Shown: positions 49,441 to 59,629 of the stretch, one piece after another
How the letters are laid out: every line of letters begins with the position of its first letter
How positions within the stretch are numbered: the stretch's first letter is position 1
Source of the DNA: Pyronema omphalodes
Taxonomy: Eukaryota > Ascomycota > Pezizomycetes > Pezizales > Pyronemataceae
Assembly (NCBI GenBank): GCA_024516155.1
Contig: JAJJXM010000011.1
Span: 62,001-126,000, forward strand
Length of the DNA stretch: 64,000 bases
Direction: 5' to 3'
Notes under the pieces: generated by a model
What the model was told of the DNA's origin: nothing
What the model saw: the letters and a program-made list of their open reading frames with translations, nothing else
Databases searched by the model: none
Translations under genes and position numbers: made by a program

Positions 49441-49674
49441 CCGTAAGTGTGCGCTCAACCAATGATTTCCACAAGTGACATGGAGTATATACATACCCAT
49501 TAACCGGATTAAAATTTATAAAACAGTCTCTAACGTCAATTCTGACGCGTCCCTCAGGCTAGAGCATGCGATTCTCTAACCTTACATCTCCATGATTTTG
49601 CGCTGTACTACCATTATGTTACGGACACGTCATCTCACTCGCTATGCCCGCATGTGCCACCAAGGTTTTGATAG

Positions 49675-49686
49675 GTACAAGAGATT
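49675..49686. repeat. SINE target-site duplication, left
   Basis: GTACAAGAGATT, identical to 50035-50046. Confidence 0.85.
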
Positions 49687-50034
49687 GCGGGCGGCCCCAG
49701 TAGTGTAGTGCTATAACTCCCTGCAACTGCGCAAATACGACGGGTTCGAATCCCGTGTCGCTCCCACAGGTATTGCTTGGTTACCGGGGTTTGTCCTCAG
49801 GGAGGTTTACCCGGTGCTCAGGATAAGTGGTCACGCTTTCCTGATCTATGCCTCCTTAGGTATAGACAAGTGTTGGTGGGATGGTTGGGTTAATGGGTGT
49901 AGGAGATTAGGGCGCCTCATTAGGAGACTTCGGTCTCGAGGACAGGAAAAATGGTTGTACAAGTTGCTTTACCCGCATAGGCCTTAAAGGCCTCGATCGG
50001 ACGTATGATTAAAATAAATAAATAATAAATAAAT
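49687..50034 (+). mobile_element. tRNA-derived SINE (348 bp)
   Basis: Flanked by a 12-bp duplication GTACAAGAGATT (49675-49686 and 50035-50046). The head contains RNA polymerase III promoter boxes: A box TAGTGTAGTGC at 49701 and B box GGTTCGAATCC at 49743. A tRNA-unrelated body follows, and the element ends in an AAATAAATAATAAATAAAT tail. These are the classic parts of a SINE mobilised by a LINE reverse transcriptase. The parental tRNA is not clear to me. It sits between transposon copies 1 and 2 without disrupting either. Only one copy is in the window. Confidence 0.85.
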
Positions 50035-50046
50035 GTACAAGAGATT
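50035..50046. repeat. SINE target-site duplication, right
   Basis: GTACAAGAGATT, identical to 49675-49686. Confidence 0.85.
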
Positions 50047-50215
50047 CTGCGGTTTGCACCCGGCATTCGGTCGGCTCAATTAAATAGCCATTGCTAGATT
50101 TTAGCCCGCACAGTGCTGGTTAGTACCGGACCACTTTCGATCACGACCTTTACAATGCAGCCGCATTGCATACACAGGAGAGCCTGTAGGCCTGTAGCCT
50201 GAATCATACGCTTAA

Positions 50216-50371
50216 GCTGGAAGCAACATTTTCAAACACATAATTTTGGGCTTCGCTAATGGAAGGAGACTTAGGAAGGATTTTGATGAGGTGAAAGAAA
50301 GTAAACTCTCAGAAGCAGAGATGGTGAAACAGCATGGCAATTGGGAGGGAAAGTATAGCAGCTTGGAGTAA
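50216..50371 (+). pseudogene. Possible terminal exon remnant
   Basis: A frame reads ...FKHIILGFANGRRLRKDFDE and then VKESKLSEAEMVKQHGNWEG before KYSSLE and a stop, with the look of a real C-terminus. Upstream it stops at once and no start is near. It ends 47 bp before transposon copy 2. I do not recognise the family; chance remains possible. Confidence 0.25.
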
Positions 50372-50413
50372 CTTTGAATAAAGATGCATATTTTGTGGAA
50401 CTGCAATTTATTT

Positions 50414-50418
50414 GCTGG
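50414..50418. repeat. Target-site duplication GCTGG, left
   Basis: Matches 51883-51887 across copy 2. Confidence 0.8.
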
Positions 50419-51882
50419 TACGGCAATGCATTTGTACATGGAGGGCCAAAAGAATTTTGCCACCGAACCAACACCAGATGTATGTCGCATGCACAACATC
50501 CAACAAGTGCACTTTCGCGCACTACCACCCACCAGCCACAGACAGTGTTACCCCGACCATACCACACCGCTGACTAAGCCACGGAAACGCGCATTACATG
50601 ACACAAAATATTCTTAAGCGTAAATAAAACAATTGTTAAGTAAAAGACATGAAGACTATAAAGCGCAAATAACACAGTTGTCATTTAAAAAAATTGATGG
50701 ACGGTTCTGCAGTGGCTGTTGAGATAGTGGTGATCTAGATCGAACAGAATATTCTATGAGCGCAGATAAAGCAGTTTGTACGATGAATGAATACAAATGG
50801 AGTGATGCAGGATGAGATTTTACATTACAGCCCTAAGAATAGTAGATAAATGGAGTGGAAAAAGAATTTTCTTGGTGATATTCTGAGCTATCGTAGTTTT
50901 TCCCCCATAGAAACACCACAGCACTTGTTGAAACTTCATTGAAACAACAGACTTTTCTTTTAGCAACGGAATGATGTCACGGTTGATTGTCTTGAAAAGC
51001 GGCTGCTCCATGTATATAATATATTTCATGCTTTCTTTCTTCACTGTATATACATAGTGGAATGATTTAGTGGCGATCGAAGGAAGGGAGATACGAGGCA
51101 TTTTAATTTGATTGACGGTGAAATCATTTTTTTCTCCGTGGCATCATAAGCTTTTTTTAGGTTTTACATTCAGGGGGGTTTTTTATCCAGAATGCTTTAT
51201 GTGATTCTTTTGAACGCAAGAGTAATGCTAATTCTATATGTGTGATGTGTTTTTGTAAGTTTTGTGACATATCAAGATTTACCTATTAAAGGAGCTAAAC
51301 AGATCTTCACGGACATAATAAGCAAGAATCTGTAGAGAAAAGACGAAATAAAGAAAAAATGAAAGCAAGAACCATACTGATGGTGACTTTATTGTTCGTT
51401 TTAAGTCATATTCACAACAGTACGGTCTTGATTTCTTCTCTGCCAGTGGTAAAAACAGTAATATCCCTAATTCTCTAATATCTTACGCTGAGCCCCGAAC
51501 CCAAGAGAATCTCTACATTTTACTGATGATTATTTACTTTTATACGCGCTGTTATACAAAATTTTCTGTAGCATTACTGCCTTTCTATTCATTTTTTCTA
51601 ACTACTGTGTAATGTGCGCTTTAAAATATCGATATGATCGATTTGACCATTGTTTTATTTGCGCTTAACAATATTCTGTCCCATTTAGATAACAAATGTA
51701 CTTGCTGCGCGCTTCCGATTTTATGGAGCGCCACAGCCTGTGGTTTAGTCAGCGGTGTTTGTGGCTTGTAGGTCATGGGTAGTGGAAAGTGCACTTGTTG
51801 GATGTTGTGCATGCGACGTGCATGTAGTGTTGGTTTTGTGGCAAAATTCTTTTGGCCCTCCATGTACAAATGCATTGCCGTA
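50419..51882 (-). mobile_element. Non-autonomous inverted-repeat transposon, copy 2 (1464 bp)
   Basis: Same 45-bp ends as copy 1, inverted relative to it. Flanked by 5-bp duplication GCTGG (50414-50418, 51883-51887). The interior is alignable throughout with copies 1 and 3, with small indels and scattered substitutions, so all three moved as independent insertions of one short element. Confidence 0.9.
51359..51478 (+). CDS. 39-codon frame inside transposon copy 2
   Basis: Same frame as at 48358-48477; differs by a Ser for Pro near the end. Start, hydrophobic core and stop are kept. Confidence 0.3.
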   Translation: MKARTILMVTLLFVLSHIHNSTVLISSLPVVKTVISLIL

Positions 51883-51887
51883 GCTGG
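51883..51887. repeat. Target-site duplication GCTGG, right
   Basis: Matches 50414-50418. Confidence 0.8.
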
Positions 51888-52975
51888 GCAGCAGCAGACT
51901 TCGATAACTGACATTTCCAGTGGCACAATAAGTCTTGTCTTCTAAACCCAGTAACCGTGCATGTTGCATCCGCCAGACACGAGAAAGCCTTTGTAGAGCT
52001 GCGCTTATGAAAAAACCATTGTGCGAAGCTCAATAATGATGCGATTTAACGTCGGGCCTTGACAGCTGCTGAAAGTTGTAGCATAGACTGCACGAAGGGG
52101 AATCTACATTTGCTCGACACTCTGTGGGGCGAATGGCGGTTGAAAGTCGAAATTGATTCTGGGTAGGCAAAATACTGTTCCTCTTCGTATTAAATTGCTT
52201 TCTAGAAGCTCTACTTCGACCATCATCAGGACTGGTCTCCTTATTTTAATTCATGAGATCATGACTAGCTCCTTCCTAGCAGATAGAGATTCCGACAGAG
52301 GCTACAGGTAGTTCCGGCTTTGAGGCGAATAATGTTATCTAATATACATGGTTCTCGGAGCAAACTTAAGTACACCATGAGGGAGTCGGATTGAATATTG
52401 TGTTTCTCTACTTGACTCCGGTCACAGGAAAAATAGATTTCTAGCCACCTTTAGCAACCTGCTCTATTTTTCTATGGTCTTTCAAAATATATCCTCGCCT
52501 CTATTAAACTCGTGTGAAATAATATTCTTGAATTCATCTACGAGTCTTTCGAGTGGGCCCAAAAACGATCGTCAAACATCCAGCCAAACCTAGGTTCGAC
52601 AAAATGACCGATAGAAAGAGAAATTAAGTTTTAAACTACCGTGGCAGACGTATAGTAGGATGGGTAGTGATGCACCATCTGGTTATTCTTTTTTCAATTT
52701 TTTTTTTTTTTTCACTAGACCTACTCTATCATCATACTCTACCCTATTTTACAGAAGTTGTATCAAGCAGTGATGAAGAATAAATTGGGCGGCGGTATAG
52801 TGTTCTTTTATAGACTATAACTACAGCTTGATCGCTCTTCTACTTTCCTTAGCAGAATTCGATGCCTAAGAGCGATTAAAACATTCGGAATGCCATGGAC
52901 TCCAATAACCAGTTTTCAGCCATTGTGCAGTTCCACTACCTCGCATCGTTGTAATACCCATTGGCTACAGAATCA
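51888..52975. other. Spacer between transposon copies 2 and 3
   Basis: No supported gene; a T-rich tract lies at 52689-52712. Confidence 0.5.
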
Positions 52976-52980
52976 CCCGG
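52976..52980. repeat. Target-site duplication CCCGG, left
   Basis: Matches 54468-54472 across copy 3. Confidence 0.8.
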
Positions 52981-54467
52981 TACGGCAATGCATTTGTACA
53001 TGGAGGGCCAAAAGAATTTTGCCACCGAACCAACACCAGATGTATGTCGCATGCACAACATCCAACAAGTGCACTTTCGCGCACTACCACCCACCAGCCA
53101 CAGACACCGTTGCCCCAACCATACCACACCGCTGACTAAACCACGGAAACGCGCATTACATATAGTGGTAATCCAAATGATACAAAATATTCTTAAGCGT
53201 AAATCAAACAATTGTTAAGTAAAAGACATCAAGACTATAAAGCGCAAATAACACAGTTGTCATTAACAAAAATTGATGGACGGTTCTGCAGTGGCTGTTG
53301 AGATAGTGGTGATTTCAATCGAACAGAATATTCTATGAGCGCAGATAAAGCAGTCTGTACGATGAATGAATACAAATGGAGTGATGCAGGATGAGATTTT
53401 ACATCACAGCCCTAAGAATAGTAGATAAATGGAGTGGAAAGAGGATTGCCTTGCTGATATTCTGAGCTATCGTAGTTTTTCCCCCATAGAAACACCACAG
53501 CACTTATTGAAACTTCATAGAAACAACAGACTTTTCTTTTAGCAATGGAATGATGTCACGGTTGACTGTCTTGAGAAGCGGCTGCTCCATGTATATTTAA
53601 TGCTTTCTTTCTTCACTGGATATACATAGTGGAATGATTTAGTGGCGATTGAAGGAAGGGAAATGCGAGGTGTTTTAATTTGATTGGCGGTGAAATCATT
53701 TTTTTCCCCCGTGGCATCATAAGCTTTTTTTAAGGTTTTACATTTAGGGTTTTTTGTTATCCAGAATGCTTTATGTGATTCTTTTGGACGCGAGAGTAAT
53801 GCTAATTCTATATGTGTGATGTGTTTTTGAAAGGTTTGTGACATACATATCAAGATTTACCGATTAAAGGAGCTAAAGAGATCTTCACGGACATAATAAG
53901 CAAGAATCTGTAGAGAAAAGACAAAATAAAGAAAAAATGAAAGCAAGAACCATACTGATGGTGACTTTATTGTTTGTTTTAAGTCATATTCACAACAGTA
54001 CAGTCTTGATTTCTTCTATGCCAGTGGTAAAAACAGTAATACCTCTAATTCTCTAGTATCTTACCCTTAGCCCCGAACCCAAGAGAATCTCTACATTTTA
54101 CTGATCATTATTTACTTTTATACGCGCTGTTATACAAAATTTTCTGTAGCATTACTGCCTTTCTATTCATTTTTTTCAACTACTGTGTTATGTGCGCTTT
54201 AAAATATCGATATCATCGATTTGACTATTGTTTATTGTTTTATTTGCGCTTAACAATATTCTGTGCCATTTAGATAACAAATGTACTTGCTGCGCGCTTC
54301 CGATTTTATGGAGCGCCACAGCCTGTGGTTTAGTCAGCGGTGTTTGTGGCTTGTAGGTCATGGGTAGTGGGAAGTGCACTTGTTGGATGTTGTGCATGCG
54401 ACGTGCATGGAGTGTTGGTTTTGTGGCAAAATTCTTTTGGCCCTCCATGTACAAATGCATTGCCGTA
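52981..54467 (-). mobile_element. Non-autonomous inverted-repeat transposon, copy 3 (1487 bp)
   Basis: Same orientation as copy 2. Ends identical over 45 bp; 5-bp duplication CCCGG (52976-52980, 54468-54472). Subterminal GCGCAAATAA-type motifs are kept. A 104-codon minus frame at 53539-53853 is not conserved intact in the other copies because of indels, so it is not called. Confidence 0.9.
53937..54056 (+). CDS. 39-codon frame inside transposon copy 3
   Basis: Same frame as in copies 1 and 2, with Met for Leu at residue 28 and a TAG instead of TAA stop, so the frame length is preserved despite a change in the stop codon. Confidence 0.3.
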   Translation: MKARTILMVTLLFVLSHIHNSTVLISSMPVVKTVIPLIL

Positions 54468-54472
54468 CCCGG
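54468..54472. repeat. Target-site duplication CCCGG, right
   Basis: Matches 52976-52980. Confidence 0.8.
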
Positions 54473-55119
54473 GTAACTTTGTGCGGTTGCAAAGTTTTTC
54501 GGGATGCATCAGAGTCGCTTCTGCCAGGGTTTTCTTCAGGGACCCATTCATTCAGAATTACTGCCCTATAGTGGAAGGAGAAGTTAGAACATCATACTGG
54601 GGTATCTGGCAAATTTCGCACTTTCCAAGTTTCCGGGGGGGGGGGGGGGGGGGGCATCCTACATAATATCCGTATTTAGATATTTAAATTTAGATTTAGA
54701 TATTTAGATTGGATGCTTTTTTCTTTCACCTCGACCACGCTCACACCACGTCTGCCTGTATCTAACAATCACTAGAGTAGTATCTCAGCCGCCGCATCCA
54801 CATGAGTCACCGGAGGTTTGATATGCTTGTTTGTTACCTCGACCACGAATCACTCACATGGCTAACGGTATGCCAGTCGCTCAAGAATGTGCTTTGCAGA
54901 ATCTTGGCGTACTCGCTGTACCCGCATAATTTACCTCAGTTTTGATATGGTTATTTTACCTCCAACTCGCTCCAAACAAGTCTGCCTAAATCACATGCAA
55001 CAATCACAGAACCTAAATACCACAGTATTTAAGACTAACAACCCCCCAACGTTTTTTCCTTACCACCATCATACAGAAAGATTCAAAGAAACCAGCTATA
55101 ACTTACAACACCCGCCAAG
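54473..55119. other. Intergenic spacer with poly-G run
   Basis: A 20-base G run lies at 54635-54654, followed by TTTAGATA repeats to 54710. The remainder is the probable promoter and leader of the secreted protein gene. Confidence 0.5.
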
Positions 55120-55371
55120 ATGAAAGTCCGTACCTCAGTTACCGTCGCTGCCCTGTTATTCGGGTCCAGCGTTACCGCTGGACCCCTCGCTTACGCCGCC
55201 TGCCAGGCAGGATGTGCCACCGTTGTGATGGCATGTTATTCCGCGGCAGGTTTCACCTGGGGAGCCACCCTGGGAGCAACTGCTCCAGCAACTGTAATCG
55301 CCTGTAATTCAGCTTATGCCAGTTGCCAGACTGTCTGTGCGACAGTTGGCCTTTTTGCGCCAACTCCATAG
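55120..55371 (+). CDS. Small secreted six-Cys protein (83 aa)
   Basis: Single exon. A signal peptide covers about residues 1-20 (cleavage near SVTAG). The mature part begins GPLAYAACQAGC, is Ala/Gly/Thr-rich and holds six Cys, and ends GLFAPTP. This GPLAYxxCQxGC...APTP pattern belongs to a small secreted protein family found in many ascomycetes, sometimes labelled zygote-specific protein in databases; its role is not established. The start is well placed after an A/C-rich leader. Six cysteines allow three disulfides. An effector-like or surface role is possible but not shown. Confidence 0.8.
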   Translation: MKVRTSVTVAALLFGSSVTAGPLAYAACQAGCATVVMACYSAAGFTWGATLGATAPATVIACNSAYASCQTVCATVGLFAPTP

Positions 55372-57093
55372 AAGCGATTCGAGGGTAAGTATCAAGTATC
55401 TATAGTTTCAGAAAACTGCGAAGATTGGATGGATAACAGGTACTGTTTTAGATCTCGCTACATGACTGATCGGAGCAGGTTTGCAATTCGTTATGCTGGT
55501 TTTTTGTTTCCAATTTTTCTTGATTGCGTTCGACTTTTCTTGTTTTATGGATGATTTTATCTTTACGAATAATCAAAAAATTAATTCCCCAGTCTTGGAC
55601 GCCTTTCGTCAGTTAATCCGTGATATCTATAGTCAAGCTGCCATTTCGTCCGACGCATGAACAAAAGTAGAAACCTCGTCGCAGTTGATCCAACACCGCT
55701 CATTGGCTTCTAGACAGCAGCTTTTAGAATATCGGTAATATGGGGCCATATAATTTATGCCGTGTTTGTTTGGTATGTTGTATATCCGGGTCGATCGGAG
55801 CTTAGGCTTGTCCCGGACTCCCGGTATATAGGCACGAGGCTCAAAATTCCAAGTTTTACTAGGGTACACTGTACAGGCTTTATTATATTGGCGAGCCCTA
55901 ACCTAGTCTCTGCGCTAGCGAGATATGGCACTATAAAGAACTGATATGGTGGGGCAGAGAAACCGATGAAGAAATAGCTGTAATGTTCCGTTTGCATCCC
56001 TAATGTGAAATGACAATCAGTCACCATCCCCTTGTCCGTCGGCATATTTCATGGACAAAATTTTGGCACATCGCAACCAGCGCCCCCAAGTAAAAACATA
56101 ACCCAAACCCTGGCGTCGCAGACGACAAACATCGCCCGGAGGCCTACCTTTTGAGCGTTACTATGATATTTACATTTTTTCGATCCTTTTGACCAACTAT
56201 CCTTCCGTTGCCATCCAAATTGGCCGTTGGTGTTGGCTGTTGGGAAGGAATCATGACGTTGTTATTGCTTGTGTAACCTTGTACTACCAAAACTCATTTT
56301 GTCCATGAAAACGGACAAGGGGATAGAAACGTCGTGTAGATTATCAATTGGTTACCTGATCAAGGAGCCTCGGCACGTGATAAGCGGATTATTTGTAATT
56401 CAAACTTCAAAACCAATAAAAACAGCTTGAAAACCAACAAACTCTTAGTCAAATTAATCTACCCGACCCAATGTTTATGCAAAATCAGAATTCGATGTCG
56501 TAAGTGAGGAAAATTAAACAACTTGTAATTGCGATACAGGCTGCAATCCGGGATCCTGAGGATGCAACGAATGGACCTTCACCGGAGAAAAACGCTGCGC
56601 GGTTCGTATATAGCTCCGAGGGTAGTTGCCTAGTAATTACTATGTATCTAGACACGACGTGTAGAATGATCTTCGGAAGTTCGGACCATATGTATCCAAA
56701 ATTAGGTGTCGCGTTAGTTCCAGGTACCGGGTATGGTTACTCAATGGCCATTATTTCCTCCCGCTTCCGTGTATTGCCCTAACTCCTATGTTAACTGGTG
56801 TAACGGTCAGACCACTCACTATCGTCTATGTCCTCTTGTGTCAATCACGTGATTGCATTTCACGCCCATCTCTACTTTATGACCACCACAATTCAGTGTA
56901 GCGGCATCCAACGTACATCAAAACAGTGTCACAGAGTCTTCAAGGGGCATGTATTGAACTATGCACCGCTCGTCAGCTTTAACCATATCTGTGTGGTACC
57001 CCTGACTAATTGGCTTTCCATGCCTTGTTCTAGGCGGCAATTATATATATTACGATGTTTCTCTTAGACTGATTCTATTTCCCATATACAGAT
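55372..57093. other. Intergenic spacer upstream of FAD oxidase
   Basis: No supported gene. TGTCCGTTTTCATGGACAAAAT-like segments near 56030-56060 and 56300-56325 are roughly inverted copies of one another (CCTTGTCCGT... and ...ACGGACAAGGGG). This could bound a small degraded insertion. Confidence 0.4.
56843..56854. promoter_or_regulatory. Palindromic E-box AATCACGTGATT
   Basis: A perfect 12-bp palindrome containing TCACGTGA, the type of site bound by fungal bHLH factors such as Cbf1 or Pho4. It lies about 240 bp before the FAD oxidase ATG. Binding is inferred. Confidence 0.35.
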
Positions 57094-58735
57094 ATGCAAC
57101 TTATTGTGGGCTTTCAGTTCCTAATTGCGTTGGCGGCTGCATTTAATGGTCAGAGATCCTCTTTGACAGATTGTCTTAATGCTGCATCAGTGCCCATACT
57201 TCTCACATCTTCCCCTGACTGGGCAGATGTAACAAAACCGTTTAACCTCCGTTTGATAGTAAATCCAGCAGTAATCACTATCCCACGTAACAAGATCGAT
57301 GTAAGTAGCGTATTGCCCCTATATAAGTTCGCGATGTTAAGTTCAATAGATCCAACAAGCACTGAAATGTGCATACTCCACTAATACCCGCGTATCTGTA
57401 AAAAGCGGTGGCCATAGTTATAGCGCCGCCGGACTTTCCGGGAAAATGGTGATAGATATGGTTGAATTCCAAGAAGTATCCTTTGACACTTCATCGATGA
57501 TTGCGACCGTCGGATCCGGGGTACGCCTTGGTAATATGGCTACAAAACTTTTCCAGCTCGGTGAGCGAGGGTAAGCTTATCCTGATGTCTTCTTTTATGA
57601 TACCAGTTGGTTAACTTCTCCCAGAATTCCGCATGGAACATGTGCTGGAGTTGGTATCGGCGGCCACGCCACTCTTGGCGGGTTTGGACTTAATTCCCGA
57701 CTGTGGGGATTAACGCTTGACACTATTACTTCTATTGATGCCGTCCTTGCCAATGGAACCGCGGTTACTGCAAACAGTAGCCAGAACCGGGATTTATTTT
57801 GGGCCCTCAGAGGTGCAGGACCTGGGTTCGCTGTTGTTACTTCGTTTAAGATGAGAACATTCCCGGCCCCACCCGTGAATGTCAACTGGGCGTATACCTA
57901 CGTTTATAGCACGGCACAGAAGGCAGCGAAGGCGTACTTCATTGCTCAGACTTTTGGGCAGACTAGTGCACCGAAGGAGCTTGGGTATGGAATCATGTTC
58001 TTCCCGGGGAATCAATTCATTGTTCGTGGTGTGTATCATGGACCAAAAGCGAATATGGATAGGATCCTCGCTCCGTTATTGGAACAGTTGACGGACTTGA
58101 ACGATGGGAAAGCTCCGAGAACGGCTGTAAATACGTATGGCTGGATTGCATCTTTGACGGAACTTGATGGGACTACCTTGCAAACCTCAGTGAGAGGCTA
58201 TGATAAACATGATACCTTCGTAAGTGTTCTCGTGGCTTGGACTTTCACTACTAACTTGAACTAGTATGCAAAGTCAATTATCACCAAAGAGTCGACGCCC
58301 TTATCGCTCACAGCATTGAACTCGATGTTCAACTACCTTTACACCCATCCGGCTCCCCCCAATACGTGGTGGATGATTATTTCTAACCTTTATGGTGGAC
58401 TGGGCTCTGTCATAAACTCTTACCCGCCATCAACAGATTCTGCCTCGACATCTAGTTACGCAAACAGGGATTCTGGATATGTTCTCCAGTTTTATGGTTC
58501 CACGGCTAGCACACAGCCGCCTTTTAATAACCAAATAATGACTTTTGTGAAGAGTATAGTTAGAGCTTTGGGAGAAGAAGCCGAGAATCTGTCAGCATAT
58601 GCACCGTACAGCGATCCCGAGTTAACGCAGGCAGAGGCACAGCAGAGATATTGGGGTGCTAGTGTACCAAGACTGAAGACAATTAAGAGTCAAGTTGACC
58701 CGAAGGGAATTTTGTACAACCCTCAGGGGTTCTAA
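57094..58735 (+). CDS. Secreted FAD-linked oxidase, berberine-bridge-enzyme-like (497 aa)
   Basis: Exons 57094..57300, 57350..57570, 57625..58219, 58265..58735 (1494 nt), introns 45-54 nt, GT-AG, phases consistent. A signal peptide covers about residues 1-17. The FAD-binding type-4 (PCMH) fold is shown by KSGGHSY (His about 91) and HGTCAGVGIGGHATLGG (Cys about 149). This His/Cys pair is the known bicovalent FAD attachment of BBE-like and glucooligosaccharide oxidases. The C-terminus has the BBE-type YWGASVPRLKTIKSQVDPKG motif. The enzyme is expected to oxidise a carbohydrate, alcohol or secondary metabolite outside the cell or in the secretory path and to make hydrogen peroxide; the substrate is not evident. 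No biosynthetic partner genes flank it. Confidence 0.93.
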
Positions 58736-58757
58736 GTTGATGGATTGATAAGTGGTA

Positions 58758-59627
58758 TGGTGGATTTCACCATAAACGTCCGAAAACCGACGAAAAAATC
58801 CCACGCCACGCCAAACACTACTGCTCAACCACAACAACCAGAATCAAATATATTTAAACGTACAATTGAAATTCGTCTTCTGGAGAACAATACTACGATT
58901 AAAAAAATTAAATTCAAAAAAAATCCGATGAGTTATAGAGCTTTGAAAACCCGGTATTTTGTATGGGCGGCCTAAAATGTGTCGACGCTCTTGGCACGCC
59001 AAGACTGCCAAGACTAGGAAATTCACAGCGGAGAAACATGTTTGATTGGCTGAAAAAATGACTAAGCTAATGGCACTAAACAAGATCCTCCCCCATCCTC
59101 CTCCGATGTGATCCTTCCGCCCTCTCTACAAACTCCTGTTGGCGTTCATCCAAGCCTGATGCATAGGAATCAATCCATCGTCGTGATTTATTTGCAAATC
59201 GGCGAATTGTCGTCAAAGACACTGAACCCAGCCCTTGGCAGACTGTTCTTTCCAACCCCGTGAAGGTATAATTACAGTTCTCCCGAGTATATCGCTTGAC
59301 TGCTCCCCAGTAAAATTCAATGTAATTCAGTTCACAGTGAAATTTTGGGTAGAATAAACACTCGCATGTATCAAAGATCAAGGACGTGAATATTAATCTC
59401 ACGAGGGTGCGCCTAGGCGATCGGCAGGATAGTTGAGGGCGGGAGGGTATTGCGCGACTTTCGGGGAAGGTATGGTCGACGTGACTTCCGACATTAGCGT
59501 AAGCGAGAAAAACTCTGAATCACCGAGTGTCACTCGAGGCCATTTTAATCCCTGTCGCCCCCCCTGTCATCGGGACCAAAAGTGTCGACTTTCGTCGGTT
59601 TTCGGACGTTTATGATGAAATCCACCA
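58758..59627 (-). mobile_element. Deleted Tc1/mariner-like element (870 bp)
   Basis: Terminal inverted repeats of 38 bp with one mismatch begin TGGTGGATTTCA and run through CATAAACGTCCGAAAACCGA. TA dinucleotides sit outside both ends (58756-58757, 59628-59629), the target duplication of the Tc1/mariner group. The interior keeps only the end of a transposase on the minus strand. The insertion lies 20 bp after the FAD oxidase stop codon. Confidence 0.8.
59076..59402 (-). pseudogene. Truncated DDE transposase, C-terminal part
   Basis: The frame holds FYPKFHCELNYIEFYWGAVK, the conserved C-terminal block of DDE-superfamily (Tc1/mariner-like) transposases around the last catalytic acidic residue, then a typical LTTIRRFANKSRRWIDSY tail. 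The DNA-binding domain and first two catalytic Asp residues are missing; upstream sequence is not in frame. The product cannot be active. Confidence 0.75.
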
Positions 59628-59629
59628 TA

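Noticed and set aside
49198..49500. Frames such as the 100-codon one in transposon ends (also at 50212-50617, 51621-52033, 52890-53218)
   Set aside because: These are translations of the inverted-repeat arms, present on both strands at every end.
53539..53853. 104-codon minus-strand frame inside transposon copy 3
   Set aside because: Not maintained in copies 1 and 2 owing to indels and stops, so not a shared transposon gene.
47949..54472. CRISPR-like or other array explanation for the recurring TACGGCAATG strings
   Set aside because: The strings occur only as paired inverted ends of three elements with target duplications; spacing is kilobases, and the organism is a eukaryote.
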